Part shown: positions 15,958 through 27,735 of the stretch, one piece after another
Numbering within the stretch: the first letter of the stretch is position 1
How the letters are laid out: each line of letters begins with the position of its first letter
NCBI RefSeq assembly: GCF_000026985.1
Contig: NC_017390.1
Coordinates: 795,704 to 843,197, forward strand
DNA from: Erwinia pyrifoliae DSM 12163
Lineage (GTDB): Bacteria; Pseudomonadota; Gammaproteobacteria; Enterobacterales; Enterobacteriaceae
Direction of reading: 5' to 3'
DNA: 47,494 nt
Made by a program: the position numbers and the translations under genes
The notes under the pieces: generated by a model
What the model was told of the DNA's origin: nothing
Seen by the model: the letters and a program-made list of their open reading frames with translations, nothing else
The model's database searches: none

Positions 15958-16902
15958 ATGAAGTTGATACGCGGCATACATAACCTGAGAGAGCAGCATC
16001 GCGGCTGCGTACTGACCATCGGCAACTTCGATGGCGTACATCGCGGGCACCAGGCGCTGCTGGCACAGCTGTGCGCAGAGGGGCGTCGACGTCATTTGCC
16101 GGTGGTGGTGATGCTGTTTGAACCTCAGCCGCTGGAGCTGTTCACGGCAGATAAAGCGCCCGCCCGGCTAACAAGGCTGCGCGAAAAACTGCGTTATCTG
16201 GAACAGGCTGGCGTTGACACAGTGCTGTGCGTGGGCTTCGATCGCCATTTTGCCGCGTACAGCGCGCAACGTTTTATAACTGACCTGCTGGTGAATAAAC
16301 TCGGCGTGCAGCTGTTGGCGGTGGGTGATGATTTTCGCTTTGGCGCTGGTCGCCAGGGCGATTTCCTGTTATTACAGAAAGCTGGCGTCGAATATGGCTT
16401 TAATGTCATCAGCACTCAGACTTTTTGCGATGGCGGAAAACGCATCAGCAGCACGGCGGTGCGCCAGGCATTGGCTGCAGATGATTTGCCGCTGGCGCAG
16501 TCTCTGCTGGGGCGTCCGTTCAGCATATCCGGTCGGGTGGTGCATGGCGATGCGCTCGGCCGCACCATCGGTTTCCCCACTGCCAACCTGCCACTACGGC
16601 GTACCGTTTCTCCGGTAAAAGGAGTATATGCCGTTGAAGTGCTGGGACTGGGGGAGCGCGCACTGCCCGGCGTGGCAAATATCGGTACAAGACCCACCGT
16701 CGCCGGGTTACGTCAGCAGCTGGAAGTGCATCTGCTGGACGTCACCATTGACCTGTACGGGCGGTATATTGACGTAGTATTGCTGGATAAGATACGCGAT
16801 GAGCAGCGCTTCACTTCGCTCGACGCACTGAAAGAACAAATTGCTAACGATGTCGTGACTGCCCGACGATTTTTTGGGCAGCAGACATCGGTCCAAGTTT
16901 AA
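15958..16902 (+). CDS. ribF: Bifunctional riboflavin kinase / FAD synthetase
   Basis: Phosphorylates riboflavin to FMN and adenylates FMN to FAD. The N-terminal nucleotidyltransferase domain carries IGNFDGVHRGH (about 21-31) and the ISSTAVRQ motif near 162. The C-terminal flavokinase domain starts with SGRVVHGDALGRTIGFPTAN (about 190-205), followed by KGVYAV. Length is 314 residues against 313 in E. coli. The start at 15958 is preceded only by a weak GAG. It leads an operon with ileS 30 bases downstream, as in related bacteria. Confidence 0.97.
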   Translation: MKLIRGIHNLREQHRGCVLTIGNFDGVHRGHQALLAQLCAEGRRRHLPVVVMLFEPQPLELFTADKAPARLTRLREKLRYLEQAGVDTVLCVGFDRHFAAYSAQRFITDLLVNKLGVQLLAVGDDFRFGAGRQGDFLLLQKAGVEYGFNVISTQTFCDGGKRISSTAVRQALAADDLPLAQSLLGRPFSISGRVVHGDALGRTIGFPTANLPLRRTVSPVKGVYAVEVLGLGERALPGVANIGTRPTVAGLRQQLEVHLLDVTIDLYGRYIDVVLLDKIRDEQRFTSLDALKEQIANDVVTARRFFGQQTSVQV

Positions 16903-16932
16903 ACAGAACCGACATACGGAACCGAGAATCTG

Positions 16933-19749
16933 ATGAGTGACTATAAATCTACCCTGAATTTGCCGGAAACGGGGTTCCCGATGCGTGGCGATTTGGCCAA
17001 ACGCGAACCGGGCATGCTGCAACGCTGGTATGATGACAAGCTGTACAGCATCATCCGCGAAGCCAAAAAAGGGAAAAAAACCTTTATTTTGCACGATGGC
17101 CCTCCTTACGCTAACGGCAGCATTCATATTGGTCACTCGGTTAACAAGATTCTGAAAGACATTATCGTTAAGTCGAAAGGCATGGCGGGCTATGACTCGC
17201 CTTATGTCCCGGGCTGGGACTGCCACGGTCTGCCGATTGAGCATAAAGTAGAGCAAACCATCGGTAAGCCGGGCGAGAAAGTCAGCGCGGCGGAATTCCG
17301 TGCCGCCTGCCGCCAATACGCCGCCGGGCAGGTGGAAGGGCAGAAAGCGGACTTTATTCGTCTGGGCGTGCTGGGTGACTGGGGTCGCCCTTACCTGACG
17401 ATGGACTTCAAAACCGAAGCCAACATCATCCGTGCGCTGGGCAAAATCATCGGCAACGGTCATCTGCACAAAGGTGCCAAGCCGGTTCACTGGTGTCTGG
17501 ACTGCCGCTCCGCGTTGGCGGAAGCGGAAGTGGAGTATTACGATAAAACCTCCCCTTCGATAGATGTGATGTTTAACGCCGTGGATAAAGACGCGGTGCA
17601 GGCCAAATTTGGCGCTGCCCACGTCGATGGTCCGATTTCACTGGTGATCTGGACCACCACGCCGTGGACCATGCCGGCGAACCGTGCCATCTCCCTGCAT
17701 CCTGAATTTGAGTATCAGCTGGTGCAGGTCGAAGGCCGTGCGCTGGTCCTCGCTAAAGATATGGTCGACAGCGTCATGAAGCGCGTTGGCGTGACGCAAT
17801 GGACCGTGCTGGGCAACGTGCAGGGCGCGGCACTGGAGCTGATGGGCTTCCAGCATCCGTTCCTTGCTCACGTTTCTCCGGTGGTGCTTGGGGAGCATGT
17901 GACGCTGGAAGCCGGTACCGGTGCGGTTCACACCGCCCCAGGCCACGGCCCGGACGACTACGTTATCGGACAGAAGTACGGGATTGAAACCGCCAATCCG
18001 GTGGGGCCGGACGGCAGCTTCTTACCGGGGACTTACCCAACGCTGGATGGCGTAAACGTGTTTAAGGCCAACGAGTTGATCGTAGAGCTGCTGCGTGAGC
18101 AGGGCGCGTTGCTGCACGTTGAAAAACTGCATCACAGCTACCCGCACTGCTGGCGTCACAAAACCCCGATTATCTTCCGCGCCACGCCGCAGTGGTTTAT
18201 CAGCATGGAACAGAAAGGACTGCGTGCGCAGTCGCTGAAGGAGATCAAAGGCGTGCAGTGGATCCCGGACTGGGGCCAGGCGCGTATTGAATCGATGGTC
18301 GCCAATCGTCCTGACTGGTGCATCTCGCGCCAGCGCACCTGGGGCGTGCCGATGGCGCTGTTCGTGCATAAAGATACCGAGCAGCTGCACCCGGATTCGC
18401 TGGAGCTGATGGAAAAAGTCGCCGTGCGCGTAGAGCAGGATGGCATTCAGGCGTGGTGGGATCTCGATGCCCGCGAGCTGATGGGCGCTGATGCGGATAA
18501 TTACGTGAAAGTGCCGGATACGCTGGACGTCTGGTTTGACTCGGGTTCCACCAGCTATTCAGTTGTTGATGAGCGCCCTGAATTTGGCGGCAATGCGCCG
18601 GATCTGTATCTGGAAGGGTCCGACCAGCATCGCGGCTGGTTTATGTCGTCATTAATGATCTCTACGGCGATGAAAGGCAAAGCGCCATACCGCCAGGTAC
18701 TGACTCACGGCTTCACCGTTGATGGTCAGGGCCGCAAGATGTCAAAATCGCTGGGCAATACCATCAGCCCGCAGGACGTGATGAACAAGCTGGGGGCCGA
18801 TATTCTGCGTTTGTGGGTGGCATCCACCGATTATTCCGGGGAAATTGCCGTTTCCGACGAAATTCTTAAACGCTCCGCCGACAGTTATCGCCGCATCCGC
18901 AACACCGCGCGTTTCCTGCTGGCCAACCTCGCTGGCTTTAATCCTGAAACCGATAAGGTGAAACCGGAAGAGATGGTGGTGTTGGATCGCTGGGCGGTCA
19001 GCCGTGCGCTGGCGGCACAGAATGACATCGTTGCCTCATATGAAGCTTACGACTTCCATGAGGTGGTACAGCGCCTGATGCAGTTCTGCTCGGTTGAGAT
19101 GGGTTCTTTCTATCTGGATATCATTAAAGACCGCCAGTACACCGCTAAAGCCGATGGCCTGGCACGTCGCAGCTGTCAGACCGCGCTGTGGTACATCGCT
19201 GAAGCGCTGGTGCGCTGGATGGCACCGATCATGTCCTTCACCGCTGATGAAATTTGGGGCTACCTGCCCGGCAAGCGTGCGCAGTATGTGTTCACCGAAG
19301 AGTGGTTTGACGGCCTGTTCAGCCTGGCGGATAACCAGCCGATGAACGATGCCTACTGGGCTGAACTGCTGAAAGTGCGCGGCGAGGTTAACAAGGTTAT
19401 CGAGCAGGCTCGTACCGACAAGCGCGTGGGCGGCTCGCTGGAAGCCAGCGTCACGCTGTATGCCGACGCGCAGCTGGCGGAAAAACTGATCGGCCTGGGC
19501 GAAGAGCTGCGCTTTGTGCTGCTGACATCGGGGGCTGAAGTGGCGGATTACGCGCAGGCTCCCGACGATGCCCAGCAGAGTGACACGGTGAAAGGCCTGA
19601 AAATTGCCTTGCGCAAAGCGGAAGGCAAGAAGTGCCCGCGCTGCTGGCACTACACCAGCGATATTGGCCAGAATGCCGAACACGCTGAAATGTGCGGTCG
19701 CTGTGTGACTAACGTCGCCGGCAGTGGCGAAGAGCGTAAGTTTGCATGA
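16933..19749 (+). CDS. ileS: Isoleucyl-tRNA synthetase
   Basis: Charges tRNA-Ile and edits misactivated valine. Class I signatures are present: HIGH within [12 protein letters not shown] near residue 64 and KMSKS near 602. The editing domain lies between them ([13 protein letters not shown] near 240). The C-terminal zinc site has CPRC and CGRC pairs close to the end. Length is 938 residues, identical to E. coli. Upstream GGAACCGAG supports ATG 16933. The stop TGA overlaps the lspA start (TGATG). No frame damage seen. Confidence 0.98.
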   Translation: MSDYKSTLNLPETGFPMRGDLAKREPGMLQRWYDDKLYSIIREAKKGKKTFILHDGPPYANGSIHIGHSVNKILKDIIVKSKGMAGYDSPYVPGWDCHGLPIEHKVEQTIGKPGEKVSAAEFRAACRQYAAGQVEGQKADFIRLGVLGDWGRPYLTMDFKTEANIIRALGKIIGNGHLHKGAKPVHWCLDCRSALAEAEVEYYDKTSPSIDVMFNAVDKDAVQAKFGAAHVDGPISLVIWTTTPWTMPANRAISLHPEFEYQLVQVEGRALVLAKDMVDSVMKRVGVTQWTVLGNVQGAALELMGFQHPFLAHVSPVVLGEHVTLEAGTGAVHTAPGHGPDDYVIGQKYGIETANPVGPDGSFLPGTYPTLDGVNVFKANELIVELLREQGALLHVEKLHHSYPHCWRHKTPIIFRATPQWFISMEQKGLRAQSLKEIKGVQWIPDWGQARIESMVANRPDWCISRQRTWGVPMALFVHKDTEQLHPDSLELMEKVAVRVEQDGIQAWWDLDARELMGADADNYVKVPDTLDVWFDSGSTSYSVVDERPEFGGNAPDLYLEGSDQHRGWFMSSLMISTAMKGKAPYRQVLTHGFTVDGQGRKMSKSLGNTISPQDVMNKLGADILRLWVASTDYSGEIAVSDEILKRSADSYRRIRNTARFLLANLAGFNPETDKVKPEEMVVLDRWAVSRALAAQNDIVASYEAYDFHEVVQRLMQFCSVEMGSFYLDIIKDRQYTAKADGLARRSCQTALWYIAEALVRWMAPIMSFTADEIWGYLPGKRAQYVFTEEWFDGLFSLADNQPMNDAYWAELLKVRGEVNKVIEQARTDKRVGGSLEASVTLYADAQLAEKLIGLGEELRFVLLTSGAEVADYAQAPDDAQQSDTVKGLKIALRKAEGKKCPRCWHYTSDIGQNAEHAEMCGRCVTNVAGSGEERKFA

Positions 19750-20255
19750 TGAATAAACCCGTTCTCTCAACCGGATTGCGCTGGCTGTGGCTGGTGCTGG
19801 TGGTTATCGCCATTGATTTTGCCAGCAAGCAGTGGATTATGAATAATCTGATGCTGCACGAATCGATGTCGGTGATGCCATTCTTTAATTTCTTTTACGC
19901 TCACAACTACGGCGCGGCGTTCAGTTTCCTTGCTGATAAAGGGGGTTGGCAGCGTTGGTTCTTCGCCGGCATTGCCATCGCTATCGTCGTGGTGCTGCTG
20001 GTGATGATGTACCGCAGCAAAGCCAGTAACAAACTGAATAATATCGCTTATGCGCTGATTGTTGGTGGAGCGTTGGGTAACCTGTTCGACCGGGCATATC
20101 ATGGCTTCGTCGTCGACTTTATCGACTTTTATATCGGTGACTGGCACTTTGCGACGTTTAACATTGCCGACTGCGGTATCTGTATCGGTGCCGCGCTGAT
20201 CGTACTGGAAGGGTTTATCAGCCCGGCCAGTAAGCAGTCTGAGCATAAAGGGTAA
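19749..20255 (+). CDS. lspA: Lipoprotein signal peptidase (SPase II)
   Basis: Inner-membrane aspartic protease that removes signal peptides from diacylglyceryl-prolipoproteins. It has four hydrophobic segments. The catalytic aspartates fall at D123 (GFVVDFID) and D141 (FNIADCG), which equals E. coli numbering if translation starts at ATG 19749. The ATG at 19746 is an alternative that adds one methionine and overlaps ileS by four bases. The gene shares the A of the ileS stop, implying coupled translation. fkpB starts 3 bases after its stop. Confidence 0.96.
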   Translation: MNKPVLSTGLRWLWLVLVVIAIDFASKQWIMNNLMLHESMSVMPFFNFFYAHNYGAAFSFLADKGGWQRWFFAGIAIAIVVVLLVMMYRSKASNKLNNIAYALIVGGALGNLFDRAYHGFVVDFIDFYIGDWHFATFNIADCGICIGAALIVLEGFISPASKQSEHKG

Positions 20256-20258
20256 CGC

Positions 20259-20729
20259 ATGAGCGATTCTGTACAGAGTAACAGCGCGGTGCTGGTGCAT
20301 TTCACGCTAAAACTGGCGGACGGTTCCACGGCGGAGTCCACGCGTAATAACGGCAAGCCGGCTCTGTTTCGTCTGGGCGACGGTAGCCTGTCGCAACGGC
20401 TTGAAAGCCATTTGGTCGGGCTGCCCGTTGGCGGTAAGGCGGCGTTTGCGCTGGATGCACAAGACGCGTTCGGCAGCATCAGCCCGGACCTGATCCAGTA
20501 CTTTTCGCGCCGCGACTTCGTCGAAGCCGGAGAGCCAGAAATCGGTGCCATCATGCTGTTCAGCGGCATGGATGGCAATGAAATGCCGGGGGTGATTCGT
20601 GAAATCTCCGGCGATTCCATCACCGTCGATTTCAACCATCCGCTTGCCGGACAGACCATCCACTTCGACATCGAAGTGCTGGAAATCGATCCGCTACTGG
20701 AGATGAGCAATGCAGATCCTGTTGGCTAA
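20259..20729 (+). CDS. fkpB: FKBP-type peptidyl-prolyl isomerase
   Basis: SlyD/FKBP-like prolyl isomerase of 156 residues. The FKBP start [18 protein letters not shown] and the closing [10 protein letters not shown] block are present, with the inserted IF domain in between (SRRDF to the NHPLAGQTI region). It is seven residues longer than E. coli FkpB (149). The extra C-terminal residues MSNADPVG run into ispH, so the two genes overlap by 20 bases, whereas they barely touch in E. coli. Fourth gene of the ribF operon. Confidence 0.95.
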   Translation: MSDSVQSNSAVLVHFTLKLADGSTAESTRNNGKPALFRLGDGSLSQRLESHLVGLPVGGKAAFALDAQDAFGSISPDLIQYFSRRDFVEAGEPEIGAIMLFSGMDGNEMPGVIREISGDSITVDFNHPLAGQTIHFDIEVLEIDPLLEMSNADPVG

Positions 20730-21663
20730 TCCGCGTGGTTTCTGCGCGGGCGTTGATCGCGCTATCAGTATTGTTGAGCGTGCACTGGAAATGTATGGTG
20801 CACCGATCTACGTGCGCCATGAAGTGGTACACAATCGCTATGTGGTTAACAGCCTGCGTGAGCGCGGCGCCATCTTTATCGAAGAAATTGATGAGGTTCC
20901 GGACGGTTCAATCCTGATCTTCTCCGCGCATGGCGTTTCACAGGCGGTGCGTGCTGAAGCCAAAGCCCGTAAGCTGACGATGCTGTTTGACGCTACCTGT
21001 CCACTGGTCACTAAAGTGCATATGGAGGTGGCGCGTGCCAGCCGTAGGGGCACCGAGGCTGTGCTGATTGGTCATGCCGGTCACCCGGAGGTCGAAGGCA
21101 CCATGGGGCAATATAATAACCCGCTTGGTGGCATGTATCTGGTCGAAAAGCCGGAAGATGTGTCAAGGCTTCAGGTGAAGAATGAAGATAACCTGAGCTT
21201 TATGACGCAAACCACACTGTCGGTTGATGACACCAGTGAGGTGATCGATGCTCTGCGCGCACGCTTCCCTAAGATTGTCGGGCCGCGCAAGGATGATATT
21301 TGCTACGCCACCACGAATCGCCAGGAGGCGGTCAGAAACCTCGCGCGTGATGCCGATGTGGTATTAGTCGTCGGCTCTAAAAACTCCTCCAACTCCAACC
21401 GTCTGGCGGAGCTGGCTCAGCGAGCCGGCAAGCTGGCGCGGCTGATTGATTCAGCAGATGATATTCAGGAACAATGGCTCCAGGGCGTTACCTGTGTTGG
21501 CGTCACAGCCGGCGCGTCCGCGCCGGATATTCTGGTTCAGCAGGTTATCCAGCGGCTGAATGAGCTGGGAGGCGTGGATGCCGTGGAGCTGATCGGGCGT
21601 GAAGAAAACATTATTTTTGAAGTGCCTAAAGAGCTGCGCGTAGAGGTTCGGCAGCTGGACTAA
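20710..21663 (+). CDS. ispH: 4-hydroxy-3-methylbut-2-enyl diphosphate reductase
   Basis: Last enzyme of the MEP pathway, giving IPP and DMAPP; it holds an iron-sulfur cluster. The three cluster cysteines are visible: C12 in [11 protein letters not shown], one near 97 in [12 protein letters not shown] and one near 198 in [12 protein letters not shown]. Length is 317 residues against 316. The start at 20710 lies inside the end of fkpB in another frame, with GGAGATGAG upstream. Last gene of the ribF-ileS-lspA-fkpB-ispH operon, followed by a strong terminator. Confidence 0.98.
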   Translation: MQILLANPRGFCAGVDRAISIVERALEMYGAPIYVRHEVVHNRYVVNSLRERGAIFIEEIDEVPDGSILIFSAHGVSQAVRAEAKARKLTMLFDATCPLVTKVHMEVARASRRGTEAVLIGHAGHPEVEGTMGQYNNPLGGMYLVEKPEDVSRLQVKNEDNLSFMTQTTLSVDDTSEVIDALRARFPKIVGPRKDDICYATTNRQEAVRNLARDADVVLVVGSKNSSNSNRLAELAQRAGKLARLIDSADDIQEQWLQGVTCVGVTAGASAPDILVQQVIQRLNELGGVDAVELIGREENIIFEVPKELRVEVRQLD

Positions 21664-21670
21664 TGTCTCC

Positions 21671-21699
21671 GGGGCGCGGAAACAGCGCCCCCGCTTTTT
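21671..21699 (+). terminator. Intrinsic terminator of the ribF-ispH operon
   Basis: GGGGCGC (21671-21677) pairs with GCGCCCC (21685-21691) around a 7-base loop, followed by CGC and TTTTT. It begins 7 bases after the ispH stop. Confidence 0.9.
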
Positions 21700-21798
21700 G
21701 CCTGCATCGCGCCATGACTGTTATCCTATACGGATCGCGTTGTTGCCTGTTCCCCATCCCCGGCGTGCCTTTTTCCTCATTTTGATCAATCTGTTTTA

Positions 21799-21827
21799 CT
21801 GATAATCACCACGCTCTGGCGTAAAAT
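21799..21827 (+). promoter_or_regulatory. Candidate dapB promoter
   Basis: TAAAAT (21822-21827) with CTGATA (21799-21804) 17 bases upstream. The leader would be about 90 bases and includes an inverted repeat, AGGTTAA/TTAACCT (21858-21864 with 21872-21878), just before the gene. Confidence 0.5.
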
Positions 21828-21916
21828 CCTTATAACAGGTGGTTAAAGGTGGCGCAGAGGTTAACGCATGATTAACCTGTGAGCGTTGTGCAGGCACAGA
21901 TATCAGTCAGGAATGA

Positions 21917-22744
<828 letters not shown>

Positions 22745-22795
22745 CCGCAGAGTACAGTTTTTGACAGGTTTTTTTTCGATATAGCTTGATGATTT

Positions 22796-22831
22796 AAGGG
22801 GCAATAATGATATTGCCCCTTTTTTTATTTT
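22796..22831 (+). terminator. Intrinsic terminator of dapB
   Basis: AAGGGGCAAT (22796-22805) pairs perfectly with ATTGCCCCTT (22812-22821) around a 6-base loop, followed by TTTTTTATTTT. Textbook terminator, 51 bases after the dapB stop. Confidence 0.93.
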
Positions 22832-22861
22832 GTGAAAATGCCGTTTTACTGATTTTATTTT

Positions 22862-22874
22862 TATCAAGATAATA
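22862..22874 (+). promoter_or_regulatory. Weak IHF-like site in the carAB control region
   Basis: TATCAA-GATA-ATA matches WATCAA-NNNN-TTR except for one base, in an AT-rich stretch about 245 bases upstream of the predicted P1 start. E. coli car P1 uses IHF far upstream, so the placement is suggestive. Confidence 0.25.
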
Positions 22875-22919
22875 TAAGTGAGGTTTTTTTTAATTTCAGA
22901 ACCTTAAAAAAGGCTACTT

Positions 22920-22935
22920 CTGACCATTTGGTCTA
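22920..22935 (+). promoter_or_regulatory. RutR-like operator upstream of carAB
   Basis: CTGACCATTTGGTCTA matches the RutR consensus TTGACCAnnTGGTCAA at 12 of 14 defined positions. RutR, the uracil-responsive regulator, binds the car P1 control region in E. coli. The site lies about 180 bases upstream of the predicted P1 start. Confidence 0.6.
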
Positions 22936-22975
22936 CTTTTTAGCTCGCAGCCACCGACAACCTGTAAAAGATCGC

Positions 22976-22991
22976 AGGCAACCGATTTTAT
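22976..22991 (+). promoter_or_regulatory. Degenerate PurR-like site upstream of carAB
   Basis: AGGCAACCGATTTTAT matches the PurR consensus (ACGCAAACGTTTTCNT) at 11 of 15 positions. It falls about -136 to -121 relative to the predicted P1 start, near where PurR acts in E. coli carAB. Confidence 0.4.
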
Positions 22992-23076
22992 GAGTCGGAT
23001 ATGTGGTGTTTTCAGGGTTAATCTTCCTATTTTCACTTCAATGAGTTAAAAAGCGATGAAAATCAGCCTGTCAGGG

Positions 23077-23105
23077 TAGACAATAGCAGGAGCGATCATT
23101 AGAAT
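23077..23105 (+). promoter_or_regulatory. carAB promoter P1
   Basis: TAGACA (23077-23082) and TAGAAT (23100-23105), 17 bases apart, each match consensus at five of six positions. The position fits the pyrimidine/purine-controlled upstream promoter of E. coli carAB. Confidence 0.7.
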
Positions 23106-23167
23106 GCGCGCAATTTGCCAAAAACCGAGCACTCAGGCAGTTTTTGCATTGATTTCAGCCTCGTTCC

Positions 23168-23202
23168 TGAATTAATATGCATATATTATGACTGTTTATT
23201 CC
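23168..23202 (+). promoter_or_regulatory. Tandem ARG boxes over carAB promoter P2
   Basis: TGAATTAATATGCA (23168-23181) and TGACTGTTTATTCC (23189-23202) each match the ArgR half-site pattern TGAAT-N4-ATTCA with one or two changes. They start exactly 21 bases apart, the usual phasing for an ArgR hexamer. P2 should overlap the first box; TTGATT at 23149-23154 is a possible -35. Confidence 0.8.
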
Positions 23203-23214
23203 CTGGAGGATGTT

Positions 23215-24363
23215 TTGATTAAGTCAGCGCTTTTGGTTCTGGAAGACGGAACCCAATTCCACGGTCGGGCCATAGGGGCAACCGGATCGGCAGTGGGAGA
23301 AGTTGTTTTCAACACGTCAATGACCGGTTATCAAGAAATCCTCACTGATCCTTCCTATTCCCGCCAAATCGTCACTCTCACTTATCCCCATATCGGCAAT
23401 GTCGGCACCAACTCCGGTGATGAAGAATCGACTCAGGTTCATGCAGCAGGTCTGGTTATCCGCGATTTACCGCTGATTGCCAGCAATTACCGCAATGAAG
23501 AAGGGCTGTCAGATTATTTGACCCGCCACAACATTGTCGCCATTGCCGATATTGATACGCGCAAACTGACCCGTCTGCTGCGCGAAAAAGGGGCGCAAAA
23601 CGGCTGTATTATTGCCGGAGAAGCACCGGATGCCGCTTTTGCTCTGGAAAAAGCGCGTGCGTTTCCCGGCCTGAAAGGCATGGACCTGGCGAAAGAAGTG
23701 ACCACCCCGGACGCCTATACATGGCTACAGGGCAGCTGGACGCTGGAAACGGAGCTGCCGACGGCGAAAGCAGAAGGTGAGCTGCCGTACCATGTGGTGG
23801 CTTACGACTACGGCGTGAAGCGTAATATCTTGCGTATGCTGGTCGATCGCGGCTGCCGCCTGACGGTAGTACCGGCCCAAACCCCTGCAGAAGAGGTGTT
23901 GAAACTCAATCCGGACGGCGTGTTCCTCTCTAATGGCCCGGGCGACCCGGAGCCGTGCGACTATGCGATGACGGCAATTAACCGCCTGCTGGAAACGAAT
24001 ATTCCGCTCTTTGGCATCTGCCTCGGCCATCAGCTACTGGCGCTGGCCAGTGGGGCGAAAACAGTAAAAATGAAACTCGGCCACCACGGCGGTAACCATC
24101 CGGTTAAAGACCACGATAACAACACGGTGATGATCACCGCGCAGAACCACGGATTCGCCGTCGATGACCGCAATCTGCCGGCCAACCTGCGTGTGACTCA
24201 TACCTCGCTGTTTGACCACACGGTACAGGGCATTCACCGCACCGATAAAGCGGCCTTCAGCTTCCAGGGCCATCCGGAAGCCAGCCCAGGCCCGCACGAT
24301 GCTGCCCCGTTGTTCGACCACTTTATTGATTTGATCGAAGCTTACCGTTCGACTGCCAAATAA
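23215..24363 (+). CDS. carA: Carbamoyl-phosphate synthase small subunit
   Basis: Glutaminase subunit that supplies ammonia to CarB for arginine and pyrimidine synthesis. The class I amidotransferase triad is visible: C269 in GICLGHQLL, and the histidine and glutamate of [11 protein letters not shown] near the C-terminus. I chose TTG 23215, preceded by GGAGGA (23205-23210), because it gives (M)[11 protein letters not shown] and 382 residues exactly as in E. coli, where the start is also UUG. An in-frame ATG at 23188 lies inside the ArgR operator and is unlikely. carB follows after 14 bases. Confidence 0.97.
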   Translation: MIKSALLVLEDGTQFHGRAIGATGSAVGEVVFNTSMTGYQEILTDPSYSRQIVTLTYPHIGNVGTNSGDEESTQVHAAGLVIRDLPLIASNYRNEEGLSDYLTRHNIVAIADIDTRKLTRLLREKGAQNGCIIAGEAPDAAFALEKARAFPGLKGMDLAKEVTTPDAYTWLQGSWTLETELPTAKAEGELPYHVVAYDYGVKRNILRMLVDRGCRLTVVPAQTPAEEVLKLNPDGVFLSNGPGDPEPCDYAMTAINRLLETNIPLFGICLGHQLLALASGAKTVKMKLGHHGGNHPVKDHDNNTVMITAQNHGFAVDDRNLPANLRVTHTSLFDHTVQGIHRTDKAAFSFQGHPEASPGPHDAAPLFDHFIDLIEAYRSTAK

Positions 24364-24377
24364 TCAGGAGCGAAAAA

Positions 24378-27300
24378 ATGCCAAAACGTACAGACATAAA
24401 AAGTATCCTGATCCTTGGTGCTGGCCCGATTGTCATCGGCCAGGCCTGTGAATTTGACTACTCGGGGGCGCAGGCGTGTAAAGCACTGCGCGAAGAGGGC
24501 TACCGTGTAATCCTGGTGAACTCTAACCCGGCAACCATTATGACCGACCCGGAAATGGCCGATGCCACCTACATCGAGCCGATCCACTGGGAAGTGGTGC
24601 GCAAAATCATTGAAAAAGAGCGCCCGGATGCGGTACTGCCTACCATGGGCGGCCAGACCGCGCTGAACTGTGCGCTGGAGCTGGAACGTCAGGGCGTACT
24701 GGCTGAATTTGGCGTGACCATGATCGGCGCTACCGCTGATGCGATCGATAAAGCAGAAGATCGCCGCCGTTTTGACGTGGCGATGAAGAGTATCGGTCTC
24801 GACACCGCGCGTTCCGGTATCGCTCATACTATGGAAGAAGCGCTGGCGGTGGCCGCTGATGTCGGTTTCCCATGCATTATCCGCCCCTCCTTTACCATGG
24901 GCGGCACCGGCGGCGGCATTGCCTATAACCGTGAAGAGTTTGAAGAGATCTGCGAGCGCGGTCTGGATCTGTCGCCCACCAATGAGCTGTTGATCGATGA
25001 ATCGCTGATTGGCTGGAAAGAGTACGAGATGGAAGTGGTGCGTGATAAAAACGACAACTGCATCATCGTCTGCTCAATTGAAAACTTCGATGCGATGGGC
25101 ATCCACACCGGTGACTCAATTACCGTTGCGCCAGCACAGACGCTGACCGATAAAGAGTATCAAATCATGCGTAACGCCTCGATGGCGGTGCTGCGTGAAA
25201 TCGGTGTGGAAACCGGCGGTTCTAACGTCCAGTTCTCGGTCAACCCGGAAAATGGCCGTTTGATCATCATCGAAATGAACCCGCGCGTCTCGCGCTCCTC
25301 GGCGCTGGCGTCGAAAGCCACCGGCTTCCCGATTGCCAAGATTGCCGCCAAGCTGGCCGTGGGCTATACGCTGGATGAGCTGATGAACGATATCACCGGC
25401 GGTCTGACCCCGGCCTCGTTTGAGCCATCCATCGACTATGTTGTCACCAAAATCCCACGCTTCAACTTCGAGAAATTTGCCGGTGCTAACGACCGTCTGA
25501 CCACGCAGATGAAGTCCGTGGGTGAAGTGATGGCAATTGGCCGTACCTTGCAGGAGTCAATGCAGAAAGCGCTGCGCGGTCTGGAAGTCGGTGCCAACGG
25601 TTTTGATCCGAAGGTCGATCTGAACGATCCTGAGGCGCTGACCACTATCCGTCATGAGCTGAAGGATGCCGGTTCCGATCGTATCTGGTATATCGCCGAT
25701 GCTTTCCGCGCCGGACTGACGGTGGAAGATGTCTTTGCGCTAACCAACGTTGACCGCTGGTTCCTGGTACAGATTGAAGAGCTGGTGCAGCTGGAGCAGC
25801 AGGTGGCGCAACAGGGCGTTAGCGGTCTGAACTGCGACTTCCTGCGCACGTTGAAACGTAAAGGCTTTGCCGATGCCCGCCTGTCGGCGCTGGCCGGCGT
25901 ACCTGAAAGCGAAATTCGTCAGCTGCGCGCGCAGTACAACCTGCACCCGGTCTACAAGCGCGTGGACACCTGTGCGGCGGAGTTTTCCACCGATACCGCC
26001 TACATGTACTCCACTTATGAAGAAGAATGTGAGGCTAACCCGAATCAGGATCGTGACAAAATTATGGTGCTGGGCGGTGGTCCAAACCGTATCGGGCAGG
26101 GCATTGAGTTTGACTACTGTTGCGTGCATGCCTCACTGGCTCTGCGCGAAGACGGTTTTGAAACCATTATGGTCAACTGCAACCCGGAAACCGTTTCCAC
26201 CGACTACGATACGTCCGACCGCCTGTACTTTGAGCCGGTAACGCTGGAAGACGTGCTGGAAATCGTGCGTATCGAAAAACCGAAAGGGGTTATCGTGCAG
26301 TACGGTGGCCAGACTCCGCTGAAGCTGGCGCGTGCGCTGGAAGCCGCTGGCGTACCGGTTATCGGCACCAGCCCGGATGCTATTGACCGCGCTGAAGACC
26401 GCGAACGTTTCCAGCAGGCGGTTGAGCGCCTTGGCCTGAAGCAGCCGGCTAACGCCACGGTGACCGCCATTGATATGGCCGTAGAAAAAGCGGCGATGAT
26501 TGGCTATCCGCTGGTGGTGCGCCCGTCTTATGTGCTGGGCGGCCGCGCAATGGAAATCGTCTATGACGAAATCGACCTGAAGCGCTACTTCAACACCGCC
26601 GTATCGGTATCAAACGATGCGCCGGTGCTGCTGGACCGTTTCCTCGACGATGCGGTAGAAGTTGACGTTGATGCCATCTGCGATGGCGAACAGGTGCTGA
26701 TTGGCGGCATTATGGAGCACATCGAGCAGGCTGGCGTGCACTCCGGCGACTCGGCCTGTTCACTGCCAGCCTATACGCTGAGTGCGGAAATCCAGAACGT
26801 GATGCGTCAGCAGGTGGAAAAGCTGGCGTTTGAGCTGGGCGTGCGCGGCCTGATGAACGTGCAGTTTGCGGTCAAGGATAACGAAGTTTACCTGATTGAG
26901 GTCAACCCACGCGCCGCCCGTACCGTACCGTTTGTGTCCAAAGCGACCGGTATGCCGCTGGCGAAAGTGGCCGCGCGGGTGATGGCGGGTAAAACCCTTG
27001 CAGCACAGGGCGTGACCAAAGAGATCATCCCGCCGTATTACTCGGTCAAAGAGGTGGTGCTACCGTTTAACAAATTCCAGGGCGTTGACCCGATCCTCGG
27101 CCCGGAAATGCGTTCTACCGGTGAAGTGATGGGCGTGGGCCGTACCTTTGCCGAAGCCTTCTGCAAAGCGATGCTTGGCGCACAAAGCAATATGAAGAAA
27201 AGCGGTCGTGCGCTGCTGTCGGTGCGCGAGGGCGATAAAAAACGCATCGTGGAGCTGGCGCGCCGCCTGCAGGCGTTTGGTTTCGAGCTGGATGCCACCG

Positions 27301-27632
27301 CAGGAACGGCATCGGTACTGCAGGCGGCCGGTATCGATGTCCGTCTGGTGAACAAGGTGCATGAAGGTCGTCCGCATATTCAGGATCGCCTGAAGAACGG
27401 CGAGTACGCTTATATTGTCAACACCACTGCCGGACGTCAGGCGATTGAGGATTCCAAGCTGATTCGCCGTAGCGCCCTGCAGTACAAGGTTCACTATGAC
27501 ACCACGTTAAACGGTGGCTTTGCCACGGCCACCTCACTGAACGCCAGCGCTACCGGGCAAGTGATTTCGGTGCAGGAGATGCACGCGCAGATCGCCGGCC
27601 AGGTTCAGGCAGCGGGGGAAGCCCCCCGCTAA
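24378..27632 (+). CDS. carB: Carbamoyl-phosphate synthase large subunit
   Basis: Makes carbamoyl phosphate from bicarbonate, ammonia and two ATP. It has two homologous ATP-grasp halves, beginning around [20 protein letters not shown] (N-terminal) and [20 protein letters not shown] (about residue 560), and a C-terminal allosteric domain (about 940 onward) that binds UMP, IMP and ornithine in E. coli. Length is 1084 residues, roughly ten more than E. coli; the extra residues form an alanine/glutamine-rich tail after [13 protein letters not shown] lies upstream of the ATG. Followed by a bidirectional terminator. Confidence 0.98.
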   Translation: MPKRTDIKSILILGAGPIVIGQACEFDYSGAQACKALREEGYRVILVNSNPATIMTDPEMADATYIEPIHWEVVRKIIEKERPDAVLPTMGGQTALNCALELERQGVLAEFGVTMIGATADAIDKAEDRRRFDVAMKSIGLDTARSGIAHTMEEALAVAADVGFPCIIRPSFTMGGTGGGIAYNREEFEEICERGLDLSPTNELLIDESLIGWKEYEMEVVRDKNDNCIIVCSIENFDAMGIHTGDSITVAPAQTLTDKEYQIMRNASMAVLREIGVETGGSNVQFSVNPENGRLIIIEMNPRVSRSSALASKATGFPIAKIAAKLAVGYTLDELMNDITGGLTPASFEPSIDYVVTKIPRFNFEKFAGANDRLTTQMKSVGEVMAIGRTLQESMQKALRGLEVGANGFDPKVDLNDPEALTTIRHELKDAGSDRIWYIADAFRAGLTVEDVFALTNVDRWFLVQIEELVQLEQQVAQQGVSGLNCDFLRTLKRKGFADARLSALAGVPESEIRQLRAQYNLHPVYKRVDTCAAEFSTDTAYMYSTYEEECEANPNQDRDKIMVLGGGPNRIGQGIEFDYCCVHASLALREDGFETIMVNCNPETVSTDYDTSDRLYFEPVTLEDVLEIVRIEKPKGVIVQYGGQTPLKLARALEAAGVPVIGTSPDAIDRAEDRERFQQAVERLGLKQPANATVTAIDMAVEKAAMIGYPLVVRPSYVLGGRAMEIVYDEIDLKRYFNTAVSVSNDAPVLLDRFLDDAVEVDVDAICDGEQVLIGGIMEHIEQAGVHSGDSACSLPAYTLSAEIQNVMRQQVEKLAFELGVRGLMNVQFAVKDNEVYLIEVNPRAARTVPFVSKATGMPLAKVAARVMAGKTLAAQGVTKEIIPPYYSVKEVVLPFNKFQGVDPILGPEMRSTGEVMGVGRTFAEAFCKAMLGAQSNMKKSGRALLSVREGDKKRIVELARRLQAFGFELDATAGTASVLQAAGIDVRLVNKVHEGRPHIQDRLKNGEYAYIVNTTAGRQAIEDSKLIRRSALQYKVHYDTTLNGGFATATSLNASATGQVISVQEMHAQIAGQVQAAGEAPR

Positions 27633-27663
27633 GGTGCCGGGAACCTGGCATATAACCGGCCAT

Positions 27664-27701
27664 AAAAAAAAGCCCTCTCTGTTAATCAGGAGGGCTTTTT
27701 T
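27664..27701. terminator. Bidirectional terminator between carB and the LysE-family gene
   Basis: A run of A and GCCCTC, then CTG (after one bulged T), pairs with CAG-GAGGGC and a T-run around TTAAT. Both strands therefore end in a U-tract, suiting the two convergent genes. Confidence 0.93.
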
Positions 27702-27735
27702 CATGGCGAAAAAAATATCGCAACCTTAGCAACCG

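Noticed and set aside
22761..22766. Perfect TTGACA after dapB as a promoter
   Set aside because: No -10 at 16-18 bases; it lies just before the dapB terminator.
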